Assembly (NCBI GenBank): GCA_018266355.1
Contig: JAFEAP010000014.1
Span: forward strand, 110,768 to 174,767
Source of the DNA: Bdellovibrionales bacterium
GTDB taxonomy: Bacteria; Bdellovibrionota; UBA1018
Reading direction: 5' to 3'
Length of the DNA: 64,000 nt
The notes under the pieces were generated by a model. The model was not told where the DNA came from. It ran no database searches and saw only the letters and a program-made list of their open reading frames with translations. This document shows, piece after piece, positions 16,560 through 24,242 of the stretch. The position numbers and the translations under genes were made by a program. Positions within the stretch are counted from its first letter, which is position 1; each line of letters begins with the position of its first letter.

Positions 16560-17960
16560 TCAGACGATCTTTCCGGGATTGAGGAGCCCTTTCGGATCGA
16601 GCGCGCGTTTCAGCGCGCGAACGTAGGCGAGATCCTGCGGCGAACGCGTGTAACCGAGCGCCGGCTTCTTGAGCAATCCGACGCCGTGCTCGGCGCTCAC
16701 CGAGCCCGCGAACTTCTGGCAAAGCTCGAAAAGCATCGTGTCGCTCTCCGCGCACCGCGCGTGAAAGACCTCGCTCGCCATGTCGGCGGGCTTCCGGATG
16801 AAGATGTGGAGGTTGCCGTCGCCGATGTGACCGAAGATGAACGTTCGGAATTCCGGATAGGCGGTCGCGTAGCGCGCTTCGACGTCGGTAAAGAACGCCG
16901 CGAGCGCCGCGATCGGAACGGAAAGGTCCTGCTGGTGGACCTCCGCACCCGTCATCACGCTTTCGGCGACCCGCTCGCGGATCGACCAGAGTTCCGCGCG
17001 CTCGCGCGAAGAGAGCGCGAGCGTGCCGTCGAGTACGAGCGGAGGCGCCCCGGTCTGCTCTTCCCAGGAGAATATCCGGCCTAACCACGCTTCGAACGCT
17101 TCCGCATTCTCCGTCTCGGCTTCCATCACGACGTACGCTTCCCCGGTTCCGGGATCGACGGGAGAACGGACCCCGTGCCGGACGACTTCGCGCAGGCAGG
17201 CGTCGGAAAGGCACTCGAACGCCGAGAGCGTGAACGGCGCTTTCCTCGCTTCGGCGAAGAGCCGGAGCACGGCGCCGAAATCGCGGAGCGCGAAAAAGCA
17301 AACCTGGGTCCGTTCGTCGCGGGGGAGCGGGCAAAGTTTCAAGACCGCCTCCGTGATCACGCCGAGCGTGCCCTCCGAACCGATGAAAAGCTGGCGCAAG
17401 TCGATGCCGGTATTATTTTTCTCGAGCGCTCCGTTCAGCCGGAGGATTTCCCCGCTCATGGTGACCGCCGTGAGCCCGAGCACCCAGTTCCGAGTCAGAC
17501 CATACCGGATCACGCGGATGCCGCCCGCGTTCGTCGCGAGGTTTCCGCCGATTTGGCTCGATCCTTTCGACGCGAAATCGACCGGCCAGGTGAGCCCGCG
17601 TTTCGCGGTTTCGACGTGTACGGCTTCCGTGATCGCGCCGGCTTCGACCTCGAGGGTCAGCGCCTGCGGATCGAGCGCGCCGATCCGGTTCATCTTCTCG
17701 AGCGAAAGGACGATCTCCCCGTTCGCGGCCACCGCGCCGCCGGAAAGGCCGGTGCGCCCCCCCGAAGGCACGACCGCGAGTCCGAGGTCGTTGCAGGCAC
17801 CGAGGAGCGCCGCGACCTCCTCCGTCGACCGCGGGAACGCGATCGCGGCAGGCCGAGGTTTCAAAACCCCGCTCCAGTCCTGCCCGTACTTTTCGAGGAC
17901 GTCCGGTTCGACCGAAAAGAGATCGGCGCGGAACCGGGATTTAATCGCGTCGAGGGCCAT
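16560..17960 (-). CDS. FAD-linked oxidase (GlcD / D-lactate dehydrogenase type)
   Basis: 466 residues with the PCMH-type FAD-binding domain, motif VVPSGGRTGLSGGAVA near 62-77, and the C-terminal FAD-linked oxidase domain with FGHIGDGNLHIFI and SAEHGVGLLKKPALG. Such enzymes oxidise D-2-hydroxy acids such as glycolate, D-lactate or D-2-hydroxyglutarate and pass electrons on. No iron-sulfur or GlcE/GlcF partners are adjacent, so a single-subunit D-lactate or D-2-hydroxyglutarate dehydrogenase is most likely. It lies between the PHP gene (7 bases) and the nucleosidase gene (2 bases), suggesting one transcript. Confidence 0.92.
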   Translation of the reverse strand: MALDAIKSRFRADLFSVEPDVLEKYGQDWSGVLKPRPAAIAFPRSTEEVAALLGACNDLGLAVVPSGGRTGLSGGAVAANGEIVLSLEKMNRIGALDPQALTLEVEAGAITEAVHVETAKRGLTWPVDFASKGSSQIGGNLATNAGGIRVIRYGLTRNWVLGLTAVTMSGEILRLNGALEKNNTGIDLRQLFIGSEGTLGVITEAVLKLCPLPRDERTQVCFFALRDFGAVLRLFAEARKAPFTLSAFECLSDACLREVVRHGVRSPVDPGTGEAYVVMEAETENAEAFEAWLGRIFSWEEQTGAPPLVLDGTLALSSRERAELWSIRERVAESVMTGAEVHQQDLSVPIAALAAFFTDVEARYATAYPEFRTFIFGHIGDGNLHIFIRKPADMASEVFHARCAESDTMLFELCQKFAGSVSAEHGVGLLKKPALGYTRSPQDLAYVRALKRALDPKGLLNPGKIV

Positions 17961-17966
17961 GCCCCC

Positions 17967-18779
17967 TTAGGCTAGCCGCGCTCGTAGCCGATGGTCCACT
18001 GAAGAATGCCGATGACGAGAAACGTGAGTCCCGCGAGTCCCATGATCATAGATCTCTCCCTCCGTGTAATATTCGAACCCTAAATTCTGCGTGCGGATGC
18101 CCTCCGCGAGCTCCGCGAACGTGATTTTCAGTCCGCCGTCGTCCGCTCGGTCCGCACCGAGATGGAAAACCGACTTCCAAGATTCGATCTGCGCCGGCCG
18201 ATGCAGGTCGGAATTCGCGATCATCGGCAGTCCGCTCGCGTAGACTTCCTCGAAGATTTTCTTTCCGGAGGCGACTTCCCAGGCGTCGAAGTACGGAGCG
18301 AGCGCCCGCCGATTGTTCCAGAGCGCGTAGGTTTGCTTTTCGAGTACCCGGGTCGAGACCGGATGCGCGGCGATCGCGAGCCCTTTCCGGGCATGGATCT
18401 GGTCGCAGATCGCTTCGATCGGCTGGCCGGCGTCGATCCACTCGGTCACCCCGAGCGCGACGACGTGGGCCGAGCGGTGGTTCCGCACTGTGTTCTTCGT
18501 GAGCTCGAATCCCGGCACGAGGAGCATCCCGTACTCGCGCTCGGCGCGACGGGCTTCGAGACGGAGGGTTTCCTGGTACATCGGAAAAGTCTCCGGCGTC
18601 AGCGTGTGCCCGAGGTAGGCCGCCGCGCGTCCGAGGAACGTCGTCGATTCGCAGAGGTGGTCGGTGATCGCGATCGCGCCGAAGCCCCGTTTTCCGAAAA
18701 GGTCGACGATTTCGCGGACGGTGAGCTTCCCGTCGCTGAAGGTCGAGTGGAGGTGCAAATCCGTGAGCACGCTTCTCAT
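17967..18779 (-). CDS. PHP-domain metal-dependent phosphoesterase
   Basis: 270 residues. The PHP metal-binding motifs are all present: TDLHLHSTFSDG at the N-terminus, AITDHL near 38, GFELTKN near 88, AAHPVST near 143 and ANSDLHRP near 188. PHP proteins hydrolyse phosphoesters, for example histidinol phosphate or nucleoside bisphosphates; the substrate here is unknown. The last roughly 25 residues (HGTRGTHVSRHRHSSV...) are arginine and histidine-rich, unlike a folded domain, and overlap a separate small hydrophobic frame. It probably leads an operon with the oxidase and nucleosidase. Confidence 0.88.
   Translation of the reverse strand: MRSVLTDLHLHSTFSDGKLTVREIVDLFGKRGFGAIAITDHLCESTTFLGRAAAYLGHTLTPETFPMYQETLRLEARRAEREYGMLLVPGFELTKNTVRNHRSAHVVALGVTEWIDAGQPIEAICDQIHARKGLAIAAHPVSTRVLEKQTYALWNNRRALAPYFDAWEVASGKKIFEEVYASGLPMIANSDLHRPAQIESWKSVFHLGADRADDGGLKITFAELAEGIRTQNLGFEYYTEGEIYDHGTRGTHVSRHRHSSVDHRLRARLA
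17972..18049 (-). CDS. Candidate 25-residue membrane peptide overlapping PHP gene
   Basis: A minus-strand frame out of phase with the PHP gene encodes MIMGLAGLTFLVIGILQWT followed by IGYERG, a single hydrophobic helix with a charged C-terminus. A strong Shine-Dalgarno (GGAGGGAGAG) lies about 5-7 bases before its ATG. The host gene's own sequence in this stretch looks like a shadow frame. This could be a real small protein, or a coincidence of overlap. No homologue is known to me. Confidence 0.4.
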   Translation of the reverse strand: MIMGLAGLTFLVIGILQWTIGYERG

Positions 18780-18874
18780 GTTCTCAGTATCGGCTTTTCG
18801 CCGAAGAACGGGGTCAGGAGAGGGTCAGCGCTCGAACCCGATTCGGTCAGGGAATTTTCAGGGTCCCGTTAGGG

Positions 18875-19987
18875 TCAGCCGGTCACGTCGTTCGGAAACT
18901 GACACGTAAACCGAGAACCGCGACCCATATCGCTTTGGACCCATACGGCGCCCCCGTGGCGCTGCATGATGTGCTTCACGATCGCGAGGCCGAGGCCCGT
19001 CCCGCCGGTTTCCCGCTGACGGCCCTTATCGACCCGGTAGAACCGCTCGAAGAGGCGGTCGTGGTGCTCGGCCGGGATGCCCGGACCGGTGTCCTCGATC
19101 CGGAGGAGGATTTCCCCTTCCTCGTCGGCTTCCCACACGACGTGGATCGATCCGCCGGCGGGGGAATACTTCGAGGCGTTGTCGAGGAGGTTCACGAGGA
19201 CTTGCTCGAGGCGTTTCAAATCGGCTTGGACGAAACCCGTGTTGAACGTCGTCGTCACCGACTGCTGCTTCCCTTCGAAGGTCTGCTGCATCTGCGAGAC
19301 GATGCGGGTCGTGAGCTCTTCCGTCGAGATCTTCTCCTTCACGAGGTGGTCGATCGAGGAGTCCATCGTCGAAAGGTCGAGCAGGTCGCGGATGAGGAGC
19401 ATGAGGCGATCGACGTTCCGGGAAATGACCTCGAGGAACGACGTCTCGAGCGGTCGACCGAGTTTTTCGTCGGCGATGAGCGTGTCCGTATATCCTTTAA
19501 TCGCGGTGAGCGGCGTGCGGAGTTCGTGCGAAACGTTCGCGACGAAATCGATCCGCATCTGTTCCGCGAGCTTGAGTTCCGTGACGTCGTGGAACATCCC
19601 GACCGCGCCGTAGACCGAACGGTCCGGGCGGCGCAGCGGCGAAACCGAGAGCGAATAGAACTTCTTCTTGTCCTTCTGAAGGATCGGCACGGCCTTGAGT
19701 TGGTAAATCCGGCCTTCCTCGATCGTGAAACGGAACGCGTTCACGATGTCCGGATCGCGGATCATCTCGAGGAGCTTCGAGCGTCCCTGGTTCATCCGCT
19801 CGGGACCGACGAGCACGGCGAACTGGCCGTTATAGAAAAGCGGCGCGCCTTCGCGATCGACGGCGAGGATCGCGTCCGAGATGCCGGCGACGAGCGTGGA
19901 GAGTTCGTCGCGCTGGGCCCGAACTTCCTCGATGGACTCCTCGCCCTCTTTCGTCTCCTCGACTTTTCCGAAAAGGCGTTTCAACAT
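18875..19987 (-). CDS. PAS-domain sensor histidine kinase (PhoR-like)
   Basis: 370 residues. After a short coiled N-terminus comes a PAS domain (about 28-140), then HisKA with VSHELRTPL (phosphoacceptor His154) and an HATPase domain with VLVNLLDNASKYS (N box), RIEDTGPGI (G1) and GTGLGLAIVKHIMQRHGG (G2). No membrane segment is seen, so it is probably cytosolic or relies on a partner for sensing. The order and partner resemble PhoR/PhoB. It starts 28 bases after the response-regulator stop, in one operon. The stimulus is not evident; phosphate sensing is only a resemblance-based guess. Confidence 0.93.
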   Translation of the reverse strand: MLKRLFGKVEETKEGEESIEEVRAQRDELSTLVAGISDAILAVDREGAPLFYNGQFAVLVGPERMNQGRSKLLEMIRDPDIVNAFRFTIEEGRIYQLKAVPILQKDKKKFYSLSVSPLRRPDRSVYGAVGMFHDVTELKLAEQMRIDFVANVSHELRTPLTAIKGYTDTLIADEKLGRPLETSFLEVISRNVDRLMLLIRDLLDLSTMDSSIDHLVKEKISTEELTTRIVSQMQQTFEGKQQSVTTTFNTGFVQADLKRLEQVLVNLLDNASKYSPAGGSIHVVWEADEEGEILLRIEDTGPGIPAEHHDRLFERFYRVDKGRQRETGGTGLGLAIVKHIMQRHGGAVWVQSDMGRGSRFTCQFPNDVTG

Positions 19988-20015
19988 CGGCGCGCTCCCC
20001 TTCGGCTCCGCCGGT

Positions 20016-20759
20016 TTATTCCGCGGACTTCATCCGGTAACCGACGCCGCGGATCGTCTCCACGAAATCGGCGGCCGAGCCGAGTTTTTTCCGGAGGCCG
20101 AACACGTGAGTGTCGATCGCGCGGTCGACGACGGTGACGCCCTCGCCCTGGACGAGTTCGATCAGGCGGTCGCGCGAGAGCACGCGGCCCTGGTTCAGCA
20201 TGAGCGCTTTCAGGAGTTTGAACTCCGACGGCGTGAGGTTCAGCTTTTCGGCCCCGTTGCCGATGGCGACGTCGTACGTCTCGGTATTCAGCTCGAGATC
20301 GCCCACCTTAAGTTTTTTCGGCACGCCGGCGGCCGCCGTGGCTCCGCCTTGCTTCGAACGGCGGAGGAGCGAACGGACGCGGGCGAGGAATACCGGGATC
20401 TCGAATGGTTTCGTGACGTAGTCGTCGGCGCCGCTCTCGAGGCCGCGCACGATGTCGGCGCTATCCGCGCGAGCGGTGACCATCAGGATCGGGAGTCCCT
20501 TGCGGTTCTCGTGGATCCACTTCGTGACGTCGAGGCCGGACATCCCCGGGAGCATCCAGTCGACGACCGCGAGGTCGGGCGACGCGCCTTCGAATTGCTT
20601 CAAACCCTTTTCGCCGTCGTCGACGGCGCTCACTTCGAAGCCCTCGCGCTTCAGGTGCAGGACGATCAAGTCGCGGACGTCCGCCTCGTCTTCGACGACG
20701 AGCACGCGCGGTTTCGGATTCGATCCCATCTGGGTTTGCATACGCCAACCCTCCCTCAT
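20016..20759 (-). CDS. Winged-helix response regulator (PhoB/OmpR type)
   Basis: 247 residues. The receiver domain spans about 17-135, with VEDEADVRD and phosphoacceptor Asp67 in LAVVDWMLPGMSG, MVTARAD and DDYVTKPFE. A linker leads to a C-terminal winged helix (about 150-245) with LTPSEFKLLKALMLNQGRVLSRDRLIE and VIDTHVFGLRKKLG-type sequence. It is the partner of the kinase just downstream. A start at one of the later methionines (MQTQMGS or MGSNPK) is possible, since the family normally begins near KPRVLVVEDE. Its targets cannot be inferred. Confidence 0.94.
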   Translation of the reverse strand: MREGWRMQTQMGSNPKPRVLVVEDEADVRDLIVLHLKREGFEVSAVDDGEKGLKQFEGASPDLAVVDWMLPGMSGLDVTKWIHENRKGLPILMVTARADSADIVRGLESGADDYVTKPFEIPVFLARVRSLLRRSKQGGATAAAGVPKKLKVGDLELNTETYDVAIGNGAEKLNLTPSEFKLLKALMLNQGRVLSRDRLIELVQGEGVTVVDRAIDTHVFGLRKKLGSAADFVETIRGVGYRMKSAE

Positions 20760-21058
20760 TCGCGGCCATAATGGCGTCAGATATCCGTTAGGACAAGGGG
20801 TTTTAGGCCCGTATAGAGGTCTATAAACAAGCTATATTCGAGCTGGTGCAGGGGCGTCAAAACCCGGATTTTCGACTTTCCGAGGCCGGGAGCTTCCGTG
20901 GTAATCTAGAGGTGGCTCCGCACTTCAGGTTTTGAGTCCTGTTCCTGTTCGAATTCGTGGTTCGCTGTCCTCAATGTCCTCGTTGCGGTCCGGTTAGTCG
21001 AAAGTGTCCGTGAAAACTTGAACGCAAACGAGAACGTCAGAAAGGCAATGAACTCCGC
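20760..21058 (+). other. Intergenic region with RRM-gene promoter and long leader
   Basis: These 299 bases separate the divergent response regulator and RRM genes. A possible promoter for the RRM gene is TTCCGA, 18 bases, TAATCT (-10 at 20902-20907), leaving a leader of about 145 bases. The leader has repeated GTCC-containing pyrimidine tracts followed by a purine-rich stretch. Just before the gene, a four-codon frame (ATG 21048, Met-Asn-Ser-Ala-stop) ends overlapping the true ATG at 21059. No longer open frame is supported. Confidence 0.4.
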
Positions 21059-21400
21059 ATGAACAACAAACTCTTCGTCGGGAACCTTCCCTACTCCGCT
21101 ACCGAAGACGAATTGAAAGAAGCGTTTACCCAAGCGGGTAACGTCGTCTCCGTGAAGATCATCATGGACCGCGATACCGGCCGCTCGAAGGGCTTCGGCT
21201 TCGTCGAGATGGCGACGGAACAAGAAGCCGGCGCCGCGCTCGAAAAGCTGAACGGCGCCGACTACGCGGGCCGCGCGATCACCGTTTCGATCGCCCGTCC
21301 GATGGAACCGCGCGCTCCGCGCGGTCCGGGCGGCGGTGGCGGCTTCGGCGGCGGCGGTCGCGGTGGAGACCGCGGCGGTCGCGGCGGCGGTCGCTACTAA
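21059..21400 (+). CDS. RRM-domain glycine-rich RNA-binding protein
   Basis: 113 residues. One RNA recognition motif fills residues 3-80, with RNP2 LFVGNL (5-10) and RNP1 KGFGFVEM (44-51). The tail (about 86-113) is almost entirely Gly and Arg (GGGGFGG, RGG units). This is the architecture of the cold-induced RNA-binding proteins of cyanobacteria and many deltaproteobacteria, thought to act as RNA chaperones. A strong terminator follows directly. The long leader suggests regulation after transcription starts. Confidence 0.95.
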   Translation: MNNKLFVGNLPYSATEDELKEAFTQAGNVVSVKIIMDRDTGRSKGFGFVEMATEQEAGAALEKLNGADYAGRAITVSIARPMEPRAPRGPGGGGGFGGGGRGGDRGGRGGGRY

Positions 21401-21420
21401 ATCTCGATTACGAAAACGCG

Positions 21421-21453
21421 AAAGGCCCGCTTCGGAAACGAAGCGGGCCTTTT
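21421..21453 (+). terminator. Strong Rho-independent terminator after the RRM gene
   Basis: A perfect 14-bp stem (AAAGGCCCGCTTCG with CGAAGCGGGCCTTT) closed by a GAAA tetraloop (21435-21438) and followed by T and C bases. It ends the RRM transcript and may act in both directions, because a convergent gene ends at 21488. Confidence 0.9.
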
Positions 21454-21487
21454 CATTCGCGCGATCCGAATCGGTTCAATTCGAATC

Positions 21488-21907
21488 CTATTCCTTCGAA
21501 ACCTTCTTTTCCTTCGGCGCTTTCGGCGCCGGCCAGATCACGTAGCGCTTCATCCCTTCGGGTTCCTTCGCGTCCTCGATCATTTCCTTCACCTTCGTGC
21601 CCCGCTTGCCCGCGGAATAATTCACGTAGATCAGGCCGCCGTCGGCGAGGTGGATCATGATCACCGGCGCGGCCGGTCCGTAATTCGAGACGCCGCATTC
21701 GACCTTCGCGTCCTTGAAACCGTGTTCCCAAAGATAGGTCACGTAATCGCCCATCTTCGGTTTCGGCTCCGCGCCCGGGCCGTTGCATTCCTTCACGGCG
21801 GCGTTCAGTTTCTCGACGATCGCGGCGTTCACGACGCTTTTCGCCTGCGCGGAAGCGGAAAAGAGCAGAAAGGCACCGAGAGCCAAGCGAGCGAGAGAAG
21901 GTTTCAT
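21488..21907 (-). CDS. Secreted hypothetical protein, 139 residues
   Basis: A clear signal peptide (MKPSLARLALGAFLLFSASAQA) is followed by about 117 residues containing two cysteines (KECNGPG, KVECGVSNYG), a conserved-looking core ending LADGGLIYVNYSAG, and a lysine-rich tail. No known domain is recognised. The promoter TTGCGT, 18 bases, TAGACT ends 6 bases before the ATG and there is no Shine-Dalgarno, so translation may be leaderless. Periplasmic or secreted location is predicted. Confidence 0.72.
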   Translation of the reverse strand: MKPSLARLALGAFLLFSASAQAKSVVNAAIVEKLNAAVKECNGPGAEPKPKMGDYVTYLWEHGFKDAKVECGVSNYGPAAPVIMIHLADGGLIYVNYSAGKRGTKVKEMIEDAKEPEGMKRYVIWPAPKAPKEKKVSKE

Positions 21908-21913
21908 GACTCC

Positions 21914-21943
21914 AGTCTACGAGTCGTTCGCGCCGCCACGCAA
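21914..21943 (-). promoter_or_regulatory. Promoter of the 139-residue secreted protein
   Basis: On the minus strand, TTGCGT (21943-21938), an 18-base spacer and TAGACT (21919-21914) lie 6 bases before the start codon. The expected transcription start falls on or next to the ATG. Confidence 0.5.
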
Positions 21944-21984
21944 CCGAGAATCACCGCAAATGGGTCAAAGATTTCCTCGCCGGA

Positions 21985-23142
21985 TTAAAAATCCCGGCCG
22001 GTCTTGAGCGCGTTTTCGCCGAAACGGGTCTTGAGCGCGTCTTTCAGATCCGCGATTTTTTCCTTTTTCGTCTCCGCTCCCGGCGCTTCGAAGAGTCCGA
22101 GCTGACGGGCGCCGTTTCCGAGGACCACTCCGGCGCCGAGAAGCCGCACGGGTTTTCCCACCGTCCACGCCTCGTCGAGTAGCGGTTCGAGCGCCGCGTA
22201 GATTTCCTCGTCGAGGCGGGTCGGCTTATCGAGGACGCGAGAACGCGAAAGGGTTTCGAAATCCGGGTAGCGCAGGCGCAAGCGCACGGCCCGCGCGTAA
22301 CGGTATTCGGGGTCCTCCTCGGCGCGAAGTTCGGCGCCGACCTCGGTCACCATTTCCCATAGATGCTTACGGAGCGCGACTCGGTCGCGGGGATACTCGC
22401 CGAACGTCTCCTCGCGGGACATCGAACGAGTCTGGGACTCCTCGAAGAACGCGGTCGATCCCTCGCCCCGCGAGGCGCGAAAGAGGAAACTCCCGTAGCT
22501 CTCGCCGAAGCGGCTTTCGAGTTGGGCTTGGGTGCAAGCCTGGATGTCGCGCACGCGAAGAAGCCCGTACTCCGCGAGCGCCTTTTCGGTCGAAGGCCCG
22601 ATGCCCGGGATCCGCTTCACTTCGAGCGGCGCGAGAAACGCGGCTTCGGTTCCCGGAGCGACGTACGTCTGGCCGTCGGGTTTCCTGAAGTCCGTCGCGA
22701 TTTTCGCGACCCGCCGGTTCGTCGCGATCCCGATCGAGGCGGTGAGCTTCGTCTCGGTGAAGACGGCGGCGCGGATCTTCCGCGCGGCGACTTCGGGAGG
22801 TCCGAAGAGGGACTCCGTTCCGCGCATGTCGAGGTAGGCCTCGTCGACCGAGACCTTTTCGACGGTGGGCGCGAAACGTTCGACGACCCGGAAGACCTCA
22901 CGCGATTTCTCGGAATAGAGACCCCGAGTCGCCCGGACGATCTTCAGCTGCGGGCAAATCCGCAGCGCCTGGGCCGAAGGCATCGCTGAACGCACGCCGA
23001 ACTTCCGCGCCTCGTAGGAAGCCGACGCGATTACGCCGTGCCCGTAGACGCCCCCGACGGCGACCGGGACCCCGACGAGCGACGGGTCGAGGAGCCGCTC
23101 GCAGGAGACGAAAAAGCTGTCGAGGTCGATGTGGAAAATCAC
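21985..23142 (-). CDS. dinB: DNA polymerase IV (Y-family)
   Basis: 385 residues of the Y-family translesion polymerases. The N-terminal metal-binding motif is FHIDLDSFFVSCERLLDP, the catalytic SVDEAYLDM is near 100-108, and the helix-hairpin-helix region VKRIPGIGPSTEKALAEYGL is near 178-197. The C-terminal little-finger domain follows. It copies past damaged template bases at low fidelity. No beta-clamp-binding pentapeptide of classic form is obvious; GLFEAPG near the C-terminus is a candidate. No LexA-type operator was noticed upstream. A single-gene unit. Confidence 0.95.
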   Translation of the reverse strand: MIFHIDLDSFFVSCERLLDPSLVGVPVAVGGVYGHGVIASASYEARKFGVRSAMPSAQALRICPQLKIVRATRGLYSEKSREVFRVVERFAPTVEKVSVDEAYLDMRGTESLFGPPEVAARKIRAAVFTETKLTASIGIATNRRVAKIATDFRKPDGQTYVAPGTEAAFLAPLEVKRIPGIGPSTEKALAEYGLLRVRDIQACTQAQLESRFGESYGSFLFRASRGEGSTAFFEESQTRSMSREETFGEYPRDRVALRKHLWEMVTEVGAELRAEEDPEYRYARAVRLRLRYPDFETLSRSRVLDKPTRLDEEIYAALEPLLDEAWTVGKPVRLLGAGVVLGNGARQLGLFEAPGAETKKEKIADLKDALKTRFGENALKTGRDF

Positions 23143-23173
23143 CCGACTTCGATTACCATTCGAGCGCGGCTTT

Positions 23174-24091
23174 TCAAGCCGTGGCGTTCTCGAGTCGCGA
23201 GATCCGGGCGGAAAGCGGCGGGTGCGACGCGAAAAGAAGGCTCAGACGCCCGCGCCGATGCCCGGAGATCTTCATCGTTTCGACGGACGAATTGTCCATT
23301 TCCGGATCGACGATCTCGTAAGTGGCTTGGAGCTTACGGAGCGCCGCGACCATCGAGCCGCGTCCCGCGAGCCGGGCGCCGCCCGAATCGGCGCGGTATT
23401 CGCGCCAACGCGAGAAGGCGGCGACGACCATCGAGCCGAGGATCATGAACACGATCTCGAGCGCGAACTGGATGACCCACTGGAGGAAATAGGAAGGGCC
23501 GCTTCCGCGCTCGTCGCGGTCCCGCATCGCCTGGGCGATCGCGAACGCGACCACGCGGGCGAGGAACATCACGAAGGCGTTCACGACGCCCTGGAGAAGC
23601 GTAAGGGTGACCATATCGCCGTTCGCGACGTGGGAAATTTCATGGCCGATGACGCCGTCGAGCTCGTCCGGCCCCATCCGATCGAGAAGCCCCGTCGACA
23701 CCGCGACGAGCGAACGATTCTTCGTCGGGCCGGTCGCGAAGGCGTTCAGCTCCGGAGAATCGTAGACGCCGACTTCCGGCATCACGGTCAGCCCCGCGCC
23801 CCGCGCGAGGCGGTGCACGCGCTCGACGAGGTCGGCCTGCCAGCCGCCCGCGCGCCGCGGATCGATGACCTGCACGCCCATCGCGCGTTTCGCCATCCAG
23901 CGCGAGATCGCGAGCGAGAAGAGCGCTCCGCCCATGCCCCAAACGAGGCAGAAGATCATCAGCTGTTGGTAGTCGATCCCGTAGGCCGTGAGGTAGCCGT
24001 GGAACCCGAACACCTTGAGCAGGATCGAGATCGTCATCATCACGAGGAAGTTCGTCAGGAGAAACAGGAAAATCCGCTTAGCGAATTGCAT
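23174..24091 (-). CDS. htpX: Membrane zinc protease HtpX
   Basis: 305 residues, M48 family. Two N-terminal membrane segments (about 7-28 and 43-62), the zinc motif HEISH (150-154), two further hydrophobic segments after it, and a third zinc ligand probably in the EYRAD segment near 220. HtpX degrades misfolded inner-membrane proteins together with FtsH. The GGAGGGG Shine-Dalgarno is strong and a sigma70-like promoter lies 44-73 bases upstream. Length matches the family. Confidence 0.96.
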   Translation of the reverse strand: MQFAKRIFLFLLTNFLVMMTISILLKVFGFHGYLTAYGIDYQQLMIFCLVWGMGGALFSLAISRWMAKRAMGVQVIDPRRAGGWQADLVERVHRLARGAGLTVMPEVGVYDSPELNAFATGPTKNRSLVAVSTGLLDRMGPDELDGVIGHEISHVANGDMVTLTLLQGVVNAFVMFLARVVAFAIAQAMRDRDERGSGPSYFLQWVIQFALEIVFMILGSMVVAAFSRWREYRADSGGARLAGRGSMVAALRKLQATYEIVDPEMDNSSVETMKISGHRRGRLSLLFASHPPLSARISRLENATA

Positions 24092-24134
24092 GAAGTCACC
24101 CCTCCGGGGGTTGGATATGGACTACTTTCTTTTT

Positions 24135-24164
24135 ACAATAGGGGGACGATTCGCGCTACGTCAA
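24135..24164 (-). promoter_or_regulatory. sigma70-like promoter of htpX
   Basis: On the minus strand, TTGACG (24164-24159), an 18-base spacer and TATTGT (24140-24135). The predicted leader is about 37 bases and contains the strong Shine-Dalgarno of htpX. Confidence 0.6.
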
Positions 24165-24242
24165 ACGGACGCGGCGAACTCGCGAAAAAACGCGAATAGA
24201 TCGAGATATTTGCGGTTTTTTCGACGCGGGGATTAAGCCGTT

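Noticed and set aside
21320..21400. Glycine-codon-rich GGC/GGT repeat tract as a DNA repeat element
   Set aside because: It is explained by the Gly/Arg-rich tail of the RRM protein and not by a mobile or CRISPR-type repeat.
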